Source: Pararge aegeria
Lineage: Eukaryota > Arthropoda > Insecta > Lepidoptera > Nymphalidae
Assembly: GCF_905163445.1 (NCBI RefSeq)
Contig: NC_053204.1
Location: 4,471,501 to 4,535,500, forward strand
Direction: 5' to 3'
Length of the DNA stretch: 64,000 nucleotides
Shown: one piece after another, positions 20,751 to 31,589 of the stretch
Layout: each line of letters opens with the position of its first letter
How positions within the stretch are numbered: the stretch's first letter is position 1
Position numbers and translations under genes: made by a program
Notes under the pieces: model-generated
The model's input: only the letters and a program-made list of their open reading frames with translations
Database searches by the model: none
What the model was told of the DNA's origin: nothing

Positions 20751-21300
20751 GGTCGTTTACATTACAGATAGGTATGTCTTCCGACAAACGGAGATTGGCC
20801 CCAGGCGCCATAAATGTTCAATAATAATAGGTTTGGGAGCACAAGTTCTTGACACTTTTATTGAGTCAAAACTCGAAACCCATTAAAATGCCTCTTCAAT
20901 TTCACTAACTACCGACGAACTGAAGTAATGATACCAATACAAAATAACTATAGGTACCTGGATTATTCTGTGGGGTTTTGAGTCAAAATTCGTCAGTAAA
21001 ATAATATAGTTTTTTTTTTAATTCTTACTAGTAATATAATAGCCCTCAACTATTGCAAAACAACTGCATATATATACCTACCGAAAAAGACGTATCTCTA
21101 AGCGATTTAGTGTTCCGGGTGCGACGCTGCGGAAAAGCGAGAAAGAGAGAGCAGAGCTCATTTTGCTCATTATATTTAGAAACTCTTCATCATCGCTAAG
21201 TGCGGATGGGCAGAGTAGCACACCTTTGAGAACATGGTAATACAGCTTTTTGAGACAGAGCTCGTCCGGATAAGCTGCTGCCATGCTTAATAAAAAAAAG
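20751..21300. other. Unassigned sequence with SINE-C and R3 scraps
   Basis: 21080-21140 is a SINE-C piece (AAGCGATTTAGTGTTCCGGG). 21238-21286 (GCTTTTTGAGACAGAGCTCG, then GCTGCTGCCATGCTTA) matches the start of the 151-bp array unit and R3. Nothing else is recognised. Confidence 0.5.
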
Positions 21301-21419
21301 GTTATGTAGGTTTTAGGTTTAAAGACATTTATTCCCATAAAAAGACCTACTTACATAGGAAACTTAATTTTCTATAATAAATTAATACACTTTGCCATTA
21401 GACTAAACTAAATTCAATT

Positions 21420-21742
21420 TTACTATTATCTACTCATTCAATGTATTCGTCTTTAAATTTATTGGTATTACTTAATATATAAGAAGCTAATTTAGTTTTG
21501 AATACATTGAATGAGTTTACATTTTTTATAAGTATAGGTATTTTATTATAAAATTTGGCGCCTTCAAAGGTAAGGGATTTTTTACCATAATTTGTTCTTG
21601 TTCTAGGTAAGGTAAGGAAACTGGCTCGACGAGTTTTATTTTTCTTTTTTGTGAAAGTGAATATCACTATGTGGATTGTTTTGTTTATTGATTTTCTAAT
21701 AAAGATGCACGTGCTATATATATGTAATTGATGAATGTTCAT
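21420..21742 (-). pseudogene. LINE reverse transcriptase C-terminal fragment
   Basis: A minus-strand frame of 102 residues contains LTLPRTRTNYGKKS, then FEGAKFYNKIP and FNVFKTKLASYIL. This order (PRTRTNYGKKS, a G-K-hydrophobic-W/Y-N-x-(L/I)P box, then FK..L..YL) is typical of the C-terminus downstream of the polymerase domain in CR1/L2/jockey-group LINEs. The catalytic region is absent, so this is a 5'-truncated relic. Codon use is very AT-rich, as in its surroundings. Identification rests on motif order; the clade is uncertain. Confidence 0.65.
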
Positions 21743-21775
21743 TATTTAAGTATCACTGTAGATTTTTTTGGTTAT

Positions 21776-21925
21776 GTAAGATGTTTATCGTGAAGAAACC
21801 TGCATGCTTCACAGCTCTACACAACCTATTTTTTTCTTATATAGTTATACAAGATAAACATCTTGAGGAAACCTGCATGCTTGACAGTTCTACATAACCT
21901 TTTTTTTTTACTTATATAGTTATAC
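21776..21925. repeat. Tandem duplication around a SINE-B core
   Basis: AAACCTGCATGCTT with a following ACAGNTCTACA(C/T)AACCT and TTATATAGTTATAC occurs twice, about 72 bases apart. The core resembles the SINE-B body. Nothing outside this block matches SINE-B. Confidence 0.65.
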
Positions 21926-22814
21926 TTCATCTTTAAAGCGAATTAAAAAATACTAATTGAGTTAAAAAAACTCAGCTTTAGTGAAAAAGTCGCCTATTTA
22001 ATTTGAATGGCAGAAAGTCGGAGAACTTTATTACGTATGAATCTCAGCCTAAGGGTACTACTATCCTACATTGCAACTAACTACTGCTTTACTTTGAACT
22101 CTTAATGGGACTTCACAAACCTGTGGCCCAGTTTAAATATTTAGGTCAACTATTTTACGAAGGAGCATAAGGATATGAGTTTTTTTTTCGCAATCAATGT
22201 TTGTTACTTTAGCGACCCGTTAAGTGCTTTAACGGACTGTTGGTGTAAAGGAGCGTCCCACCAAGCTCCAACAGGTCCAATCACCAACAATCTTTCCTGA
22301 CAGGCCCCTAAATTTAATTGCTGGTACATACGTCCGTTAAATATATAACAAACGATAAGATTACACTTTAATTTGAATGAAATGTAATTCTTTTATTTTT
22401 TTTAATTTATAATTGATACTTATTAGAATTTAATTAATTATTTTACATTATAAATTTATAAACATATAAATATAACATTTTACGGAGCACTCAGGGCTAT
22501 TGAAAACAGCACCACTCACGCATAAGTAGAAAGTAGAAGGAGAAGTTAAAAGGCAGTAAAAAAATAAGCATAACCATATCATAGTCGTGATATGGTTATG
22601 GTTATATTCCACAGCAACAGCGATTAATTTCTAAATGAAAAATGTAATATTTTAGCTTAGTGACTAATTTTGGAATATGCTAGTTTAATTATTGATGGCT
22701 GGCGGCGGATTACAGTCAACATCGCTTACGGAGCAACCGCACAGGACCCAACGTTTTAACTATGCAACACTGAATTGGTTTCTACAGTACCGAGGGACGC
22801 GGCGTGTTTGTCTT
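21926..22814. other. No recognised gene or repeat
   Basis: AT-rich. Contains ATATCATAGTCGTGATATGG, a short palindrome near 22577-22596. No domain-bearing frame. Confidence 0.35.
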
Positions 22815-23075
22815 TTTCTGGACTAATAATCTGTTTTTTTAAGTAAAACTTCTTTAGGAGCGACTAGGGAGAAATCCGATTTTTCTGACGGAAGTAACGC
22901 TTACGTCAGACGTCTGTCTAGTTCCCGCTATTTAAAAATAAGTATATGTCATATACTCCAGCTAGTGGCAAATATCATAATCAATTAGGATTATTTATTT
23001 CCAATATTTTCAAACGGATCAATTGTAAATAGCAAAGTGAATAAAAATTAAACACTTTTAAAACAAAAATTTAAA
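22815..23075 (+). repeat. Dispersed repeat I, copy 1
   Basis: Matches 33495-33800 in the same orientation: ACGTCAGACGTCT, TCAATTAGGATTATTT, AAACGGATCAATTGT and AGCAAAGTGAATAAAAATT. Class unknown. Confidence 0.7.
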
Positions 23076-24829
23076 ATGCAAAGTTTTTTTAAAATCTCTA
23101 AATCTACTTGTTTATTTATTACTTTTGTAATAAATAAATTGTTAATGAATTTTCTGACGATTGCTACATTCATATTCAATGACAAGGTTATATTGGCATG
23201 TAGTGATCTAACCTTCAATTTTCTACTCTCAATTATTCTATGTAACGAATAAAAATATTTATATAATGTGAAAGTGATTTTAATGAATTTTAAATAGAAT
23301 ATAAAATGAAATAGTGAATATTCAATGAAATGGCGGAGTCCCAGGAACATTTTACTCTTCCATCAATAAATAATAATAAAAGTTTTACTAAACTACTAGA
23401 AATAAAATTACGTAAAAAGAGATTAAATTTACATCGATAAAATTTACTTTAAACAAAAATTTAAAATTCATTAATAAAATACATGATGAAAATACATTTC
23501 GTTTGAATGGATATAGATTTTTTCAAACTCCGAAAAGTTAGAGGTGGCTGACCGGGGATCGAAAGTCTAACCACAATGCATCACATAATACAATGTGTTA
23601 AAAGAAATGTCAAAAATTTTAAAATGTGATTTTAAGCTTTTTCTTCTTTGTCTTCTTTGTTTAAGTTTTTTCTTTCTTGTCGGTTAAAAACAAATTGTTG
23701 TAACAAGTTGTAAATGATGTTACAAAAGAGCAAAAGCTGTTTTTCTTACAATGCACGTAGCATAACGTAAATAAATAAATAAAAGTCATTGGATATATAA
23801 AAGTTATTTTCTTATTTTTTTTTAGCTGGGCCACTTTTTTATTTCTAAAGGTGCATTGTGATACGTGGGAATGCAGTCTATGGCTAGCTTAACTAAACAG
23901 TTATTGTCAATTAGTATTTATAAAGTCTGGTACTTATTAATTAAACCGTAACATTTATACTCGTACATTTCATTTCATTACTTGTATGACGTGTAAATAA
24001 ATTAGTATAGCCGGCGGTGAGAATTGGAAATGCTACCGGATGTTTGGGTCCGTTTTAAAGATAAGCCTCACTGGACCGGTCTTATTTTATCGCGTTTAAA
24101 ACGATTGCAACGGCGCATCGATTTATACTCCAGTTGTTTTCTTGTTTCTTTGGTTCGCTTTCAATACTTTGTTCTGTCTTTTCAGTAACTCAGACGTCTG
24201 GTAAATGTCCTTTCTTGGGATACTAATCTAAATTTACACCAAGTTTAACAAATAAATGCAAATACATTTTTATAGATAAATCGGTCTGTTTGTAGTGTTT
24301 CTACCAATAGTTCTCTTATGAAAGAAACTCAGCCGTTGCTCTTTTGTAACACAACGTTTCTATCTACCTAGTGAGGAAATGTGTTTTTAAGATAAAATTC
24401 AAAATTATTGACTTTTTTTTTTACCACATAATATATATTATGTGAAGGGATCGAAAGTCTAACCATAAGAGTTAGACTCCGTTAGCCACCTCTAACTTTT
24501 CGGATTTAATTTGTGCTTTTTTTAATTAAAGCAATGAAATTATTACTTTGCTAGGGAAATAACCATAATTCTGGTTTCTTATTGGAATTTGAAAAATTCT
24601 CTATAAATTTAAACGTAATGGTATTAATGAATTTTCAACTTTTAAATTATATTTATTGATGCGGTGAGTTAAATCTCTTGTTAGTTAAGTTTTATGAACA
24701 TGAAAGAAAAACGGGCCTTACTACCCAGAGGAACACATTTTGAAATCTGTAAGCATTACATTATAATGCGTAAAGAAGATCCTAACTTATATTAAGAATC
24801 GTCAATCGTAACCAATTGGGTTATAACAC
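23076..24829. other. AT-rich stretch with family D and SINE-B scraps
   Basis: The 100-residue minus frame at 23048-23350 has no recognisable motif. 23522-23575 and 24443-24520 share GGGATCGAAAGTCTAACCA, next to SINE-B-like CTAACTTTTCGG in opposite orientations. 24260-24400 holds a decayed inverted family D tail. No gene called. Confidence 0.45.
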
Positions 24830-24835
24830 TGATGG

Positions 24836-24940
24836 ACTGAATACCAACGGGAGGGTTTGGCCATAATCATCACGCTGGGCAGACAGGTTGATGGTAGCAG
24901 TAGATAGTAGTAGTAGCACAGAAGACGTCGCTACGTACAA
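24836..24940 (-). repeat. RTE-like LINE tail, inverted
   Basis: CATCACGCTGGGCAGACAGG, then GTAGATAGTAGTAGTAGCAC and AGAAGACGTCGCT correspond to pieces at 44965-45110 (opposite orientation), 57055-57160 and 63740-63875. Probably the 3' end of one LINE family. Confidence 0.55.
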
Positions 24941-24961
24941 CACCGATGGGAAGATGAGAGT

Positions 24962-25422
24962 TTGCGTCAGCTGAATTCTGGTGTGGCGCCACCACACGGC
25001 AAAGATGAGATGATGAGATTTTGTCGACTTCCTTGGCGCAACGAGTTTGGAACATCGTCGCAAGGTTGCCTGCTTTCGGTATTCAAAAGGATATATTTTG
25101 GAGAGTGTGCTCAAGAACTATTTGATCTAGTTCCCCCCTCGTCTTTTTACCATCGAACCGCGAGGCCCCGTAAGGATCTGCATCCCTACTTGGTCGATAT
25201 ACCCCGGACGCGTACGAAGCGCTTCGCATCTTCGTTTCTGATCCGCACCGCTAGGATCTGGAATGCTCTTCCAGCTTCCATTTTCCCTAGTTCCTACAAT
25301 ATGAGTACCTTCAAATCAAGAGTGAATACGCATCTTCTAGGCAAGCGCGCTCCACCTTAGACTGCATCATCGCTTAACATCGGGTGAGATTGGAATCAAG
25401 CGCTCGTCTATAAACATAAAAA
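24962..25422 (+). pseudogene. Jockey-like LINE: RT C-terminus plus 3' UTR
   Basis: A 132-residue frame ends at 25360. From about residue 60 it shows FGECAQELFDLVPPSSFYHR, then LHPYLVDIPRTRTKRF, SFLIRTARIWNALPASIFP and FKSRVNTHLLGKRAPP. This is the post-polymerase C-terminus of jockey-group LINEs common in Lepidoptera; the first part of the frame is not typical. A 3' UTR (CATCGGGTGAGATTGGAATC) and an A-rich end at about 25422 follow. The catalytic YADD region is absent. Shorter copies of the 3' end lie at 44575-44755 (inverted), 45175-45290 and 26369-26400. SINE-C begins immediately afterwards and shares its tail type. Confidence 0.8.
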
Positions 25423-25423
25423 A

Positions 25424-25720
25424 GAGCGCTGTGAGTTTAGGAGGTTAGGAGGTCCCAGGTTCGATTCCCGGCAAGGACAATTTGGGAATTTATAATTTCT
25501 GGACTTTCTCTGGTCTGTTCTTTGGCTTTGGCCGTGGCTAGACCTCCCTAACGACAAAGACGTGCCGCTGAGCGATTTAGTGTTCCGGTGCGATTTCGCG
25601 TACAAACCGATTAGGGGTAAGACAACCAAACTCCCTAACAGGTTAGCCCGCAATCTTAGACTGCATATACCAGGTGAATTTGCAGTTAAGGGCCAACTTG
25701 TAGTCGAATAAAAAAAGAAG
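25424..25720 (+). repeat. SINE-C, best full-length copy
   Basis: Head GCGCTGTGAGTTTAGGAGGT, B box GGTTCGATTCC at 25461-25471, body GACAAAGACGTGCCGC and TTAGTGTTCCGGTGCGA, tail AACAGGTTAGCCCGCAATCT, CTGCATATACCAGGTGAATT, ending in an A run. The tail parallels the 3' UTR of the jockey-like LINE just upstream (CTGCATCATCGCTTAACATC, GGTGAGATTGGAATCAAGCG), the usual sign of a SINE mobilised by that LINE. Confidence 0.85.
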
Positions 25721-25889
25721 ATCATTTAAAGTCCTATATTAATCCATAGTCTCTCCACTCTGCCTTCTCCCTGTATCCCCCTGTAGTGTACCGGTAAGGA
25801 GATGATATGATGATGGTGATTAAACCATTGCCCCATCATCAGTTTTCCCAGGGTACTATAAAACAGGGGCATAGAATGGAAAAAAAACC

Positions 25890-26100
25890 TCTCAGTAGTA
25901 AAATACTGTTTCCTAGTATTTTAACTAGATCGCGCTGATTAAATGCGATATAAATTGTAGTTAACTTTTACGATCTAATAGATAAACGTAGGTAGATCGT
26001 TTCAATTAGAAATGTAATAAAGCCTTCTGTGCGTGTTAAAAATAAATGGTAGGGTATGCACTGCTTTTATGCATGTCTGAAGTGCAGGCCACTGGCCGAC
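25890..26100. repeat. Scrap of 151-bp unit and a hAT terminus
   Basis: 25897-25935 (AATACTGTTTCCTAGTATTT, AACTAGATCGCGCTGA) matches the middle of the 151-bp array unit. 26046-26093 is the complement of the left end of the hAT-like element at 53882 (AGGGTATGCACTGCTT; GGCCACTG end). No opposite hAT end is visible. The 132-residue minus frame at 26002-26400 overlaps this and is not called as a gene. Confidence 0.6.
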
Positions 26101-26534
26101 ATCTTTGAGCCGCCGGCAAATATCATTGCACCAGACACAGCAGCTGTGAGCACGGTAATCATATATTTTCATTTTATTACGTACGTTCGACGTGTAAATT
26201 AGTGCCGTACATTGATTTGATATGGTAAAACCATAGATTATTAACGGAATTAAAAAACATAGACCATTGGTAAACAGACAATACCTAATCCATCGGACCC
26301 AGTTATGACTGAAACCTGATAGACTTAGAGAATAGAGTCTCATAAACCTATTTATTCTACGTCTCAGATATATTGCAGTCAAGCGCTCGTCTGTTAACAT
26401 AAAAAAAAAATATATAAATTTAACTTTAAAAAAAAAACCTACTTCATCGACTCTCTGACTGAAACTCTACTCCTGATTAAAATATTCAGTTTGATTTGGG
26501 AAAGAACAACATACATATTGTACAATATTCTTCT

Positions 26535-26797
26535 GACGGCTGATTGGCGCAGTGGGCAGTGACCCTGCTTTCTGACTGCAAGGCCGTGGGTTCGATTCCC
26601 ACGACTGGAAAATGTTTGTGTGATGAACATGAATGTTTTTCAGTGTCTGGGTGTTTATATTATAGGTATTTATGTATCTATTATTCATAAAAATATTTAT
26701 CAGTCATCTTAGTACCCATAACACAAGCTACGCTTATTTTGGGACTAAATGGCAGTGTGTGTATTGTCGTAGTATATTTATTTATTTATTTATTTCT
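26535..26797 (+). repeat. SINE-A, full length
   Basis: GACGGCTGATTGGCGCAGTG head, GGTTCGATTCC B box, complete body and TTTA tail. A LINE-tail scrap lies just upstream at 26369-26400. Confidence 0.9.
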
Positions 26798-27150
26798 ATC
26801 TATTTATCTATGTTTATAAAAGAGAAAGTGTGAAGTGTGTGTGTGGGTATGTTCCGTATAGGCTCCGAAACGGCTGGACCGATTTCAATGAATCTTTCAC
26901 GGAATCTCCGGATTGACCTGGCGAGTAATCCTGTAAAGTTTAGTGAGCATCGGAGCACTCCAATTTTTTAACTGTCAAATACAGCTTTTATTTACTATGA
27001 TGATATTCTATTGTTGGGTGTACATGGGTGTAGATAATGATCTTCACCCGCTCGAGAAGAGAATAGAAGAGAATGAATACGGAGAGAAATAAATGATTTA
27101 ATATATTATGATATTTAATATACTTAAGTTAATTATATAATTACACAAGC
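26796..27150 (+). mobile_element. Helitron-like element, 3' end unclear
   Basis: Starts TCTATCTATTTATCTATG at the SINE-A tail. GGTATGTTCCGTATAGGCTC, CCGGATTGACCTGGCGAGTA and TGATTTAATATATTATGA all occur inverted in the complete element at 58142-58512. A terminal CTAG is not found, so the right end is approximate. Confidence 0.65.
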
Positions 27151-27265
27151 GAGCTTACTTAAACGTTTAATCGCTCGGCAGCATATTTTTTTAGATAGAA
27201 TAACAATTATCATGAACACCTACGCCATCCCAAAGAAAATTCAGATATAATGAATTCTGAAATTG

Positions 27266-27334
27266 CCCTGCCGGGAATCGAACCCGAGACCTCCAACTTA
27301 AAGCAGCAGCGGTTACCGCTGCGCCAAGGAGATC
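27266..27334 (-). repeat. tRNA-like SINE head, inverted
   Basis: The minus strand reads TTGGCGCAGCGGTAACCGCT and later CGGGTTCGATTCCCGGCAGG, giving A and B boxes at tRNA-like spacing. The D-arm and T-arm are tRNA-like but no clean anticodon arm or acceptor stem forms, so I take it as a SINE head, probably SINE-C related. Confidence 0.55.
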
Positions 27335-27699
27335 GCAATAAATACTTCTTTAATCTTGAGTTTATAATATCAATGGTTCTGTACAGAATTCTTTAACCGC
27401 TTATATTTGGGCGTAGTTAACGCTACTGCGTATTCGGTAGCTTTCAAAAATTAAATTTATGAGATCATTCTTCATCTCAGTCCGAGAAGACCAATTACTA
27501 GTATATTATTGAGGAATCATTGGGACATAGAAGAATAAACATAGTCTTTTTGGAATAAAATAAAAAAACCAATTGCAATTGAAATTTTAACACAAAACTA
27601 TATTGTACGTTTGACCATGAATTTCAATGAAAGTCCTATTATAGTATAAAGGACTAAGTCATCGATAAAAAAGCTTGGGTGTGAATTATTGCTCTAACC
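27335..27699. other. No recognised gene or repeat
   Basis: AT-rich spacer without recognisable motifs. Confidence 0.4.
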
Positions 27700-27955
27700 A
27701 GGTTGCTCTTCTAATAATTTTGAATCATAATGTGAGATGGCGATAACAAAAAAAAAATACCCGGCTAAGTTTGTTGTGGGCTTCTTCTTAGACCAGGACG
27801 CGTTTGGTACCCTCGTAGCTTTAGTTTTAAGTTGACGAATTTATTTATCGCCATCAACTCACTCCTATGTCACATTTTACATGTTATGTACGCATCAAAT
27901 GTGCCATCTATGTGCCGATTTGAATAAAGGAATATTTGACTTTGACTCTGGTTCA
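27700..27955 (+). repeat. LINE-type tail E
   Basis: GGGCTTCTTCTTAGACCAGG, CCTCGTAGCTTTAGTTTTAA and a terminal TTTGAATAAAGGAATATTTG match tails at 36580-36835 and 45645-45800. Probably the 3' UTR of a LINE; no coding part is present. Confidence 0.6.
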
Positions 27956-27959
27956 TCAT

Positions 27960-28340
27960 CACATCACCGATAGACGTGCACTGCTGGACATAGGTCTTTT
28001 GTAGGGAGTTCCAAGTTCCACGATTCTGAGCCGCTTGGATCCAACGGCTACCTGCGACGCGCTTAATGTCGTCTGTCCACCTCGTTGGGGGTCGACCAAC
28101 GCTGCGCTTACCAGTATGGGCTGCGCTGCCATTCCAGCACCTTGGGACCCCAACGTCCATCCTTTCTCCGAACTATGTGCCCGGCCCATTGCCACTTAAG
28201 CTTCGCGACTCGTTGAGCTATGTCGGTAACTTTGGTTCTTCTACGAATCTCCACATTTCTGATTCGATCGCGTAGAGATACTCCGAGCATAGCTCTCTCC
28301 ATCGCCCGCTGAGTGACTCTAAGCCTTCTTATGAGGCCCA
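27960..28340 (-). pseudogene. RTE-like LINE, C-terminal coding fragment
   Basis: Minus-strand reading gives LIRRLRVTQRAMERAMLGVS, RRRTKVTDIAQRVAKLKWQW, GHIVRRKDGRWGPKV and then, after a frame change near 28115, VGRPPTRWTDDIKRVAGSRW and NSLQKTYVQQ. This motif succession is the C-terminal region of lepidopteran RTE-type endonuclease/reverse transcriptases. Polymerase and endonuclease domains are missing. Related fragments lie at 51727-52147 and 52778-53208. Confidence 0.8.
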
Positions 28341-28426
28341 TGACTTTGGTTGATAGATGAGAATTGTCCTAGGTTAGTATTGGACAATTTAGGAGCGAAG
28401 GTTTTTGACTCCGGGTATCTCGGAAT

Positions 28427-28679
28427 CCGGCGATTGGCGCAGTTTGCAGCGACCCTGCTTTCTGAGCCCAAGGCCGTGGGTTCGATTCCCACTACTGGAA
28501 AATGTTTGTGTGATGAGCATGAATGTTTTTCAGTGTCTGGGTGTTTATGTGTATTTTCTAAGTATTTATGTATATAATTCATAAAAATATTTATCAGGGA
28601 TCTTAATACCTATAACACAAGCTACGTTTACTTTGGGGCAAGATGGCGATGTGTGTATTGTCGTAGTGTATTTATTTAT
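28427..28679 (+). repeat. SINE-A, subfamily copy
   Basis: GGCGCAGTTTGCAGCG instead of GTGGGCAGCG, CCCACTACTGG, TTCTAAGTATTTATG and AGCTACGTTTAC are markers shared with 50846-51106 and, in part, 44128-44362. The A box is still readable. Tail TTTATTTAT. Confidence 0.9.
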
Positions 28680-28680
28680 C

Positions 28681-29100
28681 CATTACCGGCCCATACAGCG
28701 CACGGGTCTCGTCTCAGAATGAGAATGGTTCAGGCCGTAACCCACCACGCTGGCCAAGAACTGATTGGTAGACCTCACACGCCATTGAGAACGTTATAAC
28801 GTCACCGCAAAAGCAATTTATACATTATTTCTGTCCTCTATCTCCAACCACATTCAGAGCTACACAAAGTTTGGGGCAAATTAAACACATATTATAACCT
28901 CTATAGTATTTCACTTGCTTCAACTGTGTAGGAAAACATCGTGAGTAAACCTGCACGCCTGAGATTTCTCCATAATGTTTTCAAAGGTGTGTGGAGTCCA
29001 CCAATCCGCACTGGGCTAGCGTGGTGTACTACGACCTTAACCCCTTCTCATTGTGGGAGGAGACCCGTGATCTGTCGTGGGATGATGATGATGACGATCA
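28681..29100. repeat. Inverted SINE-B pair around a Helitron fragment
   Basis: 28681-28825 is an inverted SINE-B (TTACCGGCCCATACAGCGCA, CACCACGCTGGCC). 28826-28912 is an internal Helitron piece (TCTGTCCTCTATCTCCAACC, ATAACCTCTATAGTA) as at 37829-37876. 28913-29100 is a plus SINE-B (AAAACATCGTGAGTAAACCT) with TGATGATGATGACGA tail. Neither SINE-B half has its tRNA head. Confidence 0.75.
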
Positions 29101-30949
29101 TTTAAAATCATTGAAATATCAACGTATGTAGCAACACTTTGTTAAATTTACTGAAAAATATGAATGCAGTCCAACAAAATGCACACGCTTTTCCCAACCA
29201 AGTTTGTTTAATTCGAAATTGGCGATTAAAAATTCACAGCTGCTTAAACTCAAGCAAATAATAATAAGGTTACCACTACTTATAAAAAGTGTATTAAAAC
29301 TCAAAACCCAATCGCTTTAAACAGTTCGCAAGAGAACTTTATGGCACCACCCACAACACGTAACCGAAATGTGATAATTCCACGCGAAAATGCAAGCGAA
29401 AAACGACCTTAAACCCCTATAGTTTTTAAATGAATGCCGCCATAATTGAATGGTTATGTCGGAACTGCTTAAAAAATCTTGACATGAATGTCTGACACGG
29501 CTAGTCCATACGGTTCTTTATTCCAAAACAACATATCTCTGCACTCACCTAGTTTAGCGAATATTAACTTAAAGCGTACGGAATAAAGTTAAATTTGGTG
29601 TGTAGTTTTCCTTTCATTTACAAATGCATGGTCCTTTATATTTTTCTTACTTTTATTGTAGAAACGGCTTTTAGTTTTATACTGTAGCGCCGTCAAGTTG
29701 GCTTTTTTTTCATCAAGCATCAAGCTTGGGAGAAGACGTACCGATATTGAAAACATACATACAATTTATTGTAACTATCATAATACCTAATCATAACTTT
29801 TTTTTCGACATTGCATCAGCTTGTACGGCGACATAGGCCTCCCATTGGTCCAGCTACCCCTTGAACATCATCTTCCCACCTTTTTCTTCGTGTCCCTTTC
29901 ATTATTTTTTCTTTCCCTAGGATAAGAGGTGTTTTGAGAAGAATTATCACGTAAGGGAGAACGGATAATTAAAAATTCATCGTGGATTTAAAAATCGTCA
30001 TAGTGTATAGTATTATACTAGTAAAGACCTTTCATTTGATAGCCATATTGATATCCAGATGCTAGATGGATAGCCAGATTGGGAAAAAATCAGGGTGTGG
30101 CAGGCATGCAAACATAGCTAAGAACAGAGAGAATAAATAACTTATTCCATGGCCTTATAGCTGTTTCAATGTGGGGTGGTGGAGCTTAGCTAACGTGTTT
30201 ACGTTACGTTTTGCTCTAAGGCAAGGAGAAAAGAAAAAAGGGCGAATTAGCAGACATTTAGTTAGTGACTTAAAAACATTGCTTCACAAAGTCGAGCCCA
30301 TAATAAGCTGTTCCAAATAATCTACACCGACATCAATAAACGACATTATAGAATACACAAACTAAATATTATCCGTTGCTATGATACGACACGCACAAAA
30401 TAGTTCATTCCATATTATTTCCTTTGTTTTTCTCAAATTATTAGTATAGATTCCATAACAGTGGCGAAGCATGTTCTACGCTATAACCTGCCGCATTGGA
30501 AAGGCGTAGAAGGTTTATTTTGTAATCTTTTGAACATTAAAGTAGCTAATGATGACAAAAGTATTAAAATATTTAATGCTTAAAGACGGGGATTTTAGCA
30601 CCAGCTTGCTCCTACAGCAGCCCCTTTTATATATTATATCGACCTAGTGGTCCGGTACTTTGCCAAAAAGAAACGTTGCGTATATTGAGTCTCAATCGAT
30701 GGAAGTGTTGCTTAATGGCACTTTTAATCACAACGTTGGATCGAGTTGTTAAGATAATGATCGGATATTAATTATTTTGTTCGGACTGCGCCATCTTAAT
30801 ACCGGAAGCACTAAATTCGTTGATAATAAAGTATTGAGTACAAAGATAATACTACCTGTCTATCTGTTTATCAAATGCGTGCAGTTTCTTACAATTGTTA
30901 TGGGTAACAAGCAATGATATTGTGCCTACATATTGTAACGAAAAAGTGA
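29101..30949. other. No recognised gene or repeat
   Basis: The longest stretch without an assigned element. It is AT-rich, with short frames only. 30025-30055 (CCTTTCATTTGATAGCCATA) weakly resembles 46302-46325. 29815-29930 has a run TTCTTCGTGTCCCTTTCATT of unknown origin. This is the best place to look for non-repeat sequence. Confidence 0.4.
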
Positions 30950-31367
30950 TAAGCGCGAAGTGGTAATAGCGCATTGGACAGGAGCTCGACTTCTCTTTCG
31001 GGGGGCCGGGTTCGAATCCCAGCACGCACCTCTAACTTTTCGAAGCTATGTGCGTTTTTTAAGGAGTTAAAATGTCAATTGCCTTTATCATTAGTTGCCT
31101 GGAAGAAATCGCTATGTAGCGATAAGGCTACCAAATTGTACTTTCTCTCTCTATGTTTATATCTGTGTGTTTACAATAAAAGTGCATTCATTCATGCATT
31201 CGATTGTTTTAACGGTGAACGAAACATCGTGAGGAAACCTGCATGCCTGAGAGTTCTACATAATGTTCTCAAAGGTGTGTGAAGTCCACCAATCCGCACT
31301 GGGCCAGCGTGGTGGACTACGGCCTTAACCCATTCTCATTGTGGAAGGAGACCCGTGCTCTGTGGTG
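30950..31367 (+). repeat. SINE-B, complete head and body, with an insertion
   Basis: Head ATTGGACAGGAGCTCGACTT, B box GGTTCGAATCC, body ACATCGTGAGGAAACCTGCA, GGACTACGGCCTTAACCC. 31091-31200 is a foreign piece (TTGCCTGGAAGAAATCGCTA, TAGCGATAAGGCTACC), the LINE-type tail P. The 3' end passes directly into SINE-A at about 31367. Confidence 0.85.
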
Positions 31368-31586
31368 GGCCGTGGGTTCGATTCCCACAGCTGGATAATG
31401 TTTGTGTGATGAACATGAATGTTTTCAGTGTCTGGGTGTTTAGTTATATATTATAAGTATTTATGTATATTATTCATATAATTATTCATCAGTCATCTTA
31501 GTACCCATAACACAAGCTATGCTTACTTTGGGGCTAGATGGCGATGTGTGTATTGTCGTAGTATATTTATTTATTTATTTATTTAC
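31368..31586 (+). repeat. SINE-A, headless, fused to SINE-B
   Basis: Starts at GGCCGTGGGTTCGATTCCCA with no A-box part, then complete body and TTTA tail. The short GGGCCG block common to both families lies at the junction, suggesting template switching or recombination. Confidence 0.85.
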
Positions 31587-31589
31587 TGG

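Noticed and set aside
24821..25114. Minus-strand frame opposite the jockey-like LINE
   Set aside because: Antisense shadow over an RTE-like tail and the LINE fragment; no motif.
26002..26400. Minus-strand frame of 132 residues as a host gene
   Set aside because: It overlaps a hAT terminus and a LINE tail, has no recognisable domain and no splice or promoter context.
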